Origin: JACDAN01 sp035697545
GTDB taxonomy: Bacteria; Actinomycetota; Thermoleophilia; Gaiellales; Gaiellaceae
Direction: 5' to 3'
Length of the DNA stretch: 13,892 bases
Assembly (NCBI GenBank): GCA_035697545.1
Contig: DASSCT010000066.1
Location: 1 to 13,892, forward strand
In this document: positions 12,439 through 13,892 of the stretch, piece by piece
Numbering within the stretch: position 1 is the first letter of the stretch
How the letters are laid out: each line of letters opens with the position of its first letter
Program-made: the position numbers and the translations under genes
The notes under the pieces: model-generated
Databases searched by the model: none
Told to the model about the DNA's origin: nothing
Seen by the model: only the letters and a program-made list of their open reading frames with translations

Positions 12439-13349
12439 GCCCGCACCTCCCGCATCGTGTCGGCGGCGGTGAGGACGAGCTCCATCACCGCTGCGATCGC
12501 CTTTTCCCGGTCGCTGTTCTCGATCACGGGCACGTGCTCGACCTCGGCACGCTCGACGATGAAGTCCTGGAGGTAGCGGATGTCGGCGATGCGGTCGAGG
12601 TACTTGTCCAGCGGTCGCATGCCGTTCGAGGACATGTCCCGGATCCAGAAGTGGCCCGCATGCGCCTCCTCGTTCGCGATCGCGACGATGCACTCGACCA
12701 CGAGCGCGCCCTCGATCGAGCGCGGAAGCATGCCGGGAACGAGATGCACGCCCTCGAGCACCATCGACCAGCCCTCCTCGAGCGAGCGGTCGATCGCCGC
12801 CTGAACCCCGACCAGCACGTGCTTCGTCTGCTCGAGGAACCCGTGGAGCAGCGGATCCGCCTCCTCCTCCTGCGCCTTCGGCAGCGTCTTGCCGGCGTCG
12901 AAGCTGGACATGTGGATCGCGGGCAGGAACTCGGGCGTGAAGAGGGCGCGCATCGTCTGCCGGACGAAGTCCGTGGACGTGACGCGGGTGATCCCGAGCC
13001 GGTAGGCGACCTCGGTCGCAACCGTCGACTTTCCGGTTCCCGTTGCGCCCCCGATCAGGATGATCAGCGGGATGTCGAGCTCCTGCAGGCCGTGGTACCG
13101 GCGCAGATGGCCGACCGCGCGCTCGCCTTCGACCTCGCCGAGGACCTCGACGGCGAGCTCCTGAAGCCGCTCGAGATCAACGATGTGCTTCTCCTGTTGG
13201 GACAGGTCCTGTTCGATCCGTCGCGCGAGCTCGACCGATCGCTCGGCCGGGACACCGGCCCGGATGAGCGCGCGCGCCATCAGCCCCTTCGAGTACGGCT
13301 GCTCGTCGCTCCCGAGGGGCAGCGGATCGGCGTAGCGGCGCTCGGGCAT
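12435..13349 (-). CDS. 2-phosphoglycerate kinase
   Basis: A 304-residue protein. Residues 1-90 resemble an ATP-cone-like regulatory region (PYSKGLMARALIRAGVP and RRIEQDL). A P-loop kinase domain follows, with Walker A GGATGTGKST at 100-109. VTSTDFVRQTMRALF and LEGVHLVPG are typical of the 2-phosphoglycerate kinase family. The known reaction converts 2-phosphoglycerate and ATP to 2,3-diphosphoglycerate, the precursor of cyclic 2,3-diphosphoglycerate in thermophilic methanogens. Its upstream neighbour encodes the cyclising enzyme, which strongly supports the assignment. The ATG at 13349 overlaps the upstream TGA by one base (TGATG), with GGAGG 10 nt upstream; the stop overlaps the GlpX-like start (ATGA). 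The three genes are almost certainly one transcript. Confidence 0.9.
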   Translation of the reverse strand: MPERRYADPLPLGSDEQPYSKGLMARALIRAGVPAERSVELARRIEQDLSQQEKHIVDLERLQELAVEVLGEVEGERAVGHLRRYHGLQELDIPLIILIGGATGTGKSTVATEVAYRLGITRVTSTDFVRQTMRALFTPEFLPAIHMSSFDAGKTLPKAQEEEADPLLHGFLEQTKHVLVGVQAAIDRSLEEGWSMVLEGVHLVPGMLPRSIEGALVVECIVAIANEEAHAGHFWIRDMSSNGMRPLDKYLDRIADIRYLQDFIVERAEVEHVPVIENSDREKAIAAVMELVLTAADTMREVRA

Positions 13350-13892
13350 CAGGCGACCGCCTCCGCCGTCGGGGTCATGGCCGTCTCGGACAGCGCGCGG
13401 ACGAGTGGGTCGAGCTCCCGCTGACCTGGCAGCGCCACGACGTCGTTGTCGGCGAATACGACCTCCATGCCCCGCTCGGCGGCAGCCTCGCAGACCACGT
13501 CGATCGCGGCGGCCTTGATCTCGACGAGAAAGAGATCGGCCTCGGCGCGCTCGACGTCACCGCGGAGCTTGCTGCGGTCGGCGAGGTTGGAGGAGATCGT
13601 GACCGCGCTGGCGCCGTACTCCTCGACGAGATGGCGCTCGAGGAGCTCGGCCGCAGCCGGCGGAGCGGTCGTGAAGAACGCGACCCGCGCTCCGGCGATC
13701 GGCTCGACCGGCCGTGGCCTCAGCACGGTGGCGACGACCGGGATCTCCTTGACCTCCTGGATCGCCCCGGCGATGGCTCGGTGATCCGTGCCCTCCTCGG
13801 CCATCGTCAACACGACGAGGTCCGAGATCAGGATACGGTAGGCGTTGAGATAGCCGGTCACGAGCTCGGCGTCCTGGTTCGCACTCGCGACG
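13349..13892 (-). CDS. cpgS: Cyclic 2,3-diphosphoglycerate synthetase, C-terminal part
   Basis: Only the last 180 codons are in the window; the frame is open to the right edge (it begins VASANQDAELVTGYLNAYR here). LNAYRILISDLVVLTMAEEG, FFTTAPPAAAELLERHL and ISSNLADRSKLRGDVERA, then EIKAAAIDV and VFADNDVVAL, match the C-terminal half of the cyclic 2,3-diphosphoglycerate synthetase family as I remember it. Methanogen enzymes have about 460 residues, so the N-terminal P-loop half lies outside. The family closes 2,3-diphosphoglycerate to its cyclic form using ATP. An internal GTG at 13861 could be mistaken for a start, but the homology continues through it. Its TGA overlaps the 2-phosphoglycerate kinase ATG by one base. 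Confidence 0.85.
   Translation of the reverse strand, partial: VASANQDAELVTGYLNAYRILISDLVVLTMAEEGTDHRAIAGAIQEVKEIPVVATVLRPRPVEPIAGARVAFFTTAPPAAAELLERHLVEEYGASAVTISSNLADRSKLRGDVERAEADLFLVEIKAAAIDVVCEAAAERGMEVVFADNDVVALPGQRELDPLVRALSETAMTPTAEAVA

Noticed and set aside
12147..13424. A 425-codon plus-strand open frame over the kinase and GlpX-like genes
   Set aside because: It is antisense to two coupled genes with clear family motifs and has none of its own.
1..13892. CRISPR array, insertion sequence or prophage
   Set aside because: No regularly spaced repeats, no transposase or integrase motifs, and even composition apart from the 4181-4352 gap.

Overview
The window is high-GC, densely packed bacterial chromosome. 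The gene content fits a deep-branching, high-GC actinobacterium, most likely of the Thermoleophilia/Gaiellales type: a fused PafB-PafC WYL regulator, a Thr-rich zinc-ribbon/SPOR membrane protein, an alpha/beta-hydrolase fused to a class III cyclase, and many apparently leaderless genes. The placement is inferred from gene families. No rRNA, tRNA, CRISPR array, insertion sequence or phage gene was seen.

Layout. (1) 1-2451: a divergent pair, a hydrolase-cyclase signalling protein (minus, running off the left edge) and an aldehyde dehydrogenase (plus). Only 12 bp separates their start codons, and it appears to hold two mirror-image leaderless promoters. (2) 2451-2507: a two-hairpin repeat. (3) 2547-3728: two coupled zinc-ribbon genes, the second with a membrane segment and SPOR domain. 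(4) 3734-4180 (minus): a small protein with a C-terminal Cys3His motif. It is convergent with the SPOR gene and divergent from the next gene. (5) 4353-6365: a PafBC-type fused WYL regulator behind an intergenic region containing two inverted repeats. (6) 6362-9156 (minus): queG followed by a membrane GAF-histidine kinase, 2 nt apart. (7) 9186-10145: a shortened quinone-oxidoreductase-like MDR protein. (8) 10142-10843 (minus): a class I glutamine amidotransferase-like hydrolase. (9) 11046-11345 (minus): a DUF59/SufT-like protein. (10) 11422-13892 (minus): a tightly coupled operon of cyclic 2,3-diphosphoglycerate synthetase (C-terminal part only), 2-phosphoglycerate kinase and a GlpX-like protein.

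The most interesting region is the right end. Two enzymes of the cyclic 2,3-diphosphoglycerate pathway, best known from methanogens, are coupled by 1-nt and 4-nt overlaps to a class II fructose-bisphosphatase homologue. By a hand alignment from memory, that homologue has lost three of the five metal ligands of GlpX and the catalytic-site lysine. It may have a non-canonical function linked to phosphoglycerate metabolism.

A second theme is gene expression. Most genes that begin a transcription unit carry a TANNNT-like -10 hexamer 6-9 nt before the start codon and no Shine-Dalgarno sequence, which suggests leaderless mRNAs. The internal operon genes instead carry GGAGG or GAGGAG. The two-hairpin repeat occurs twice. 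Each copy directly abuts a stop codon, precedes such a promoter, and the copies differ in the stem of hairpin 2 only by compensatory changes, so it is probably a structured RNA element marking operon ends.
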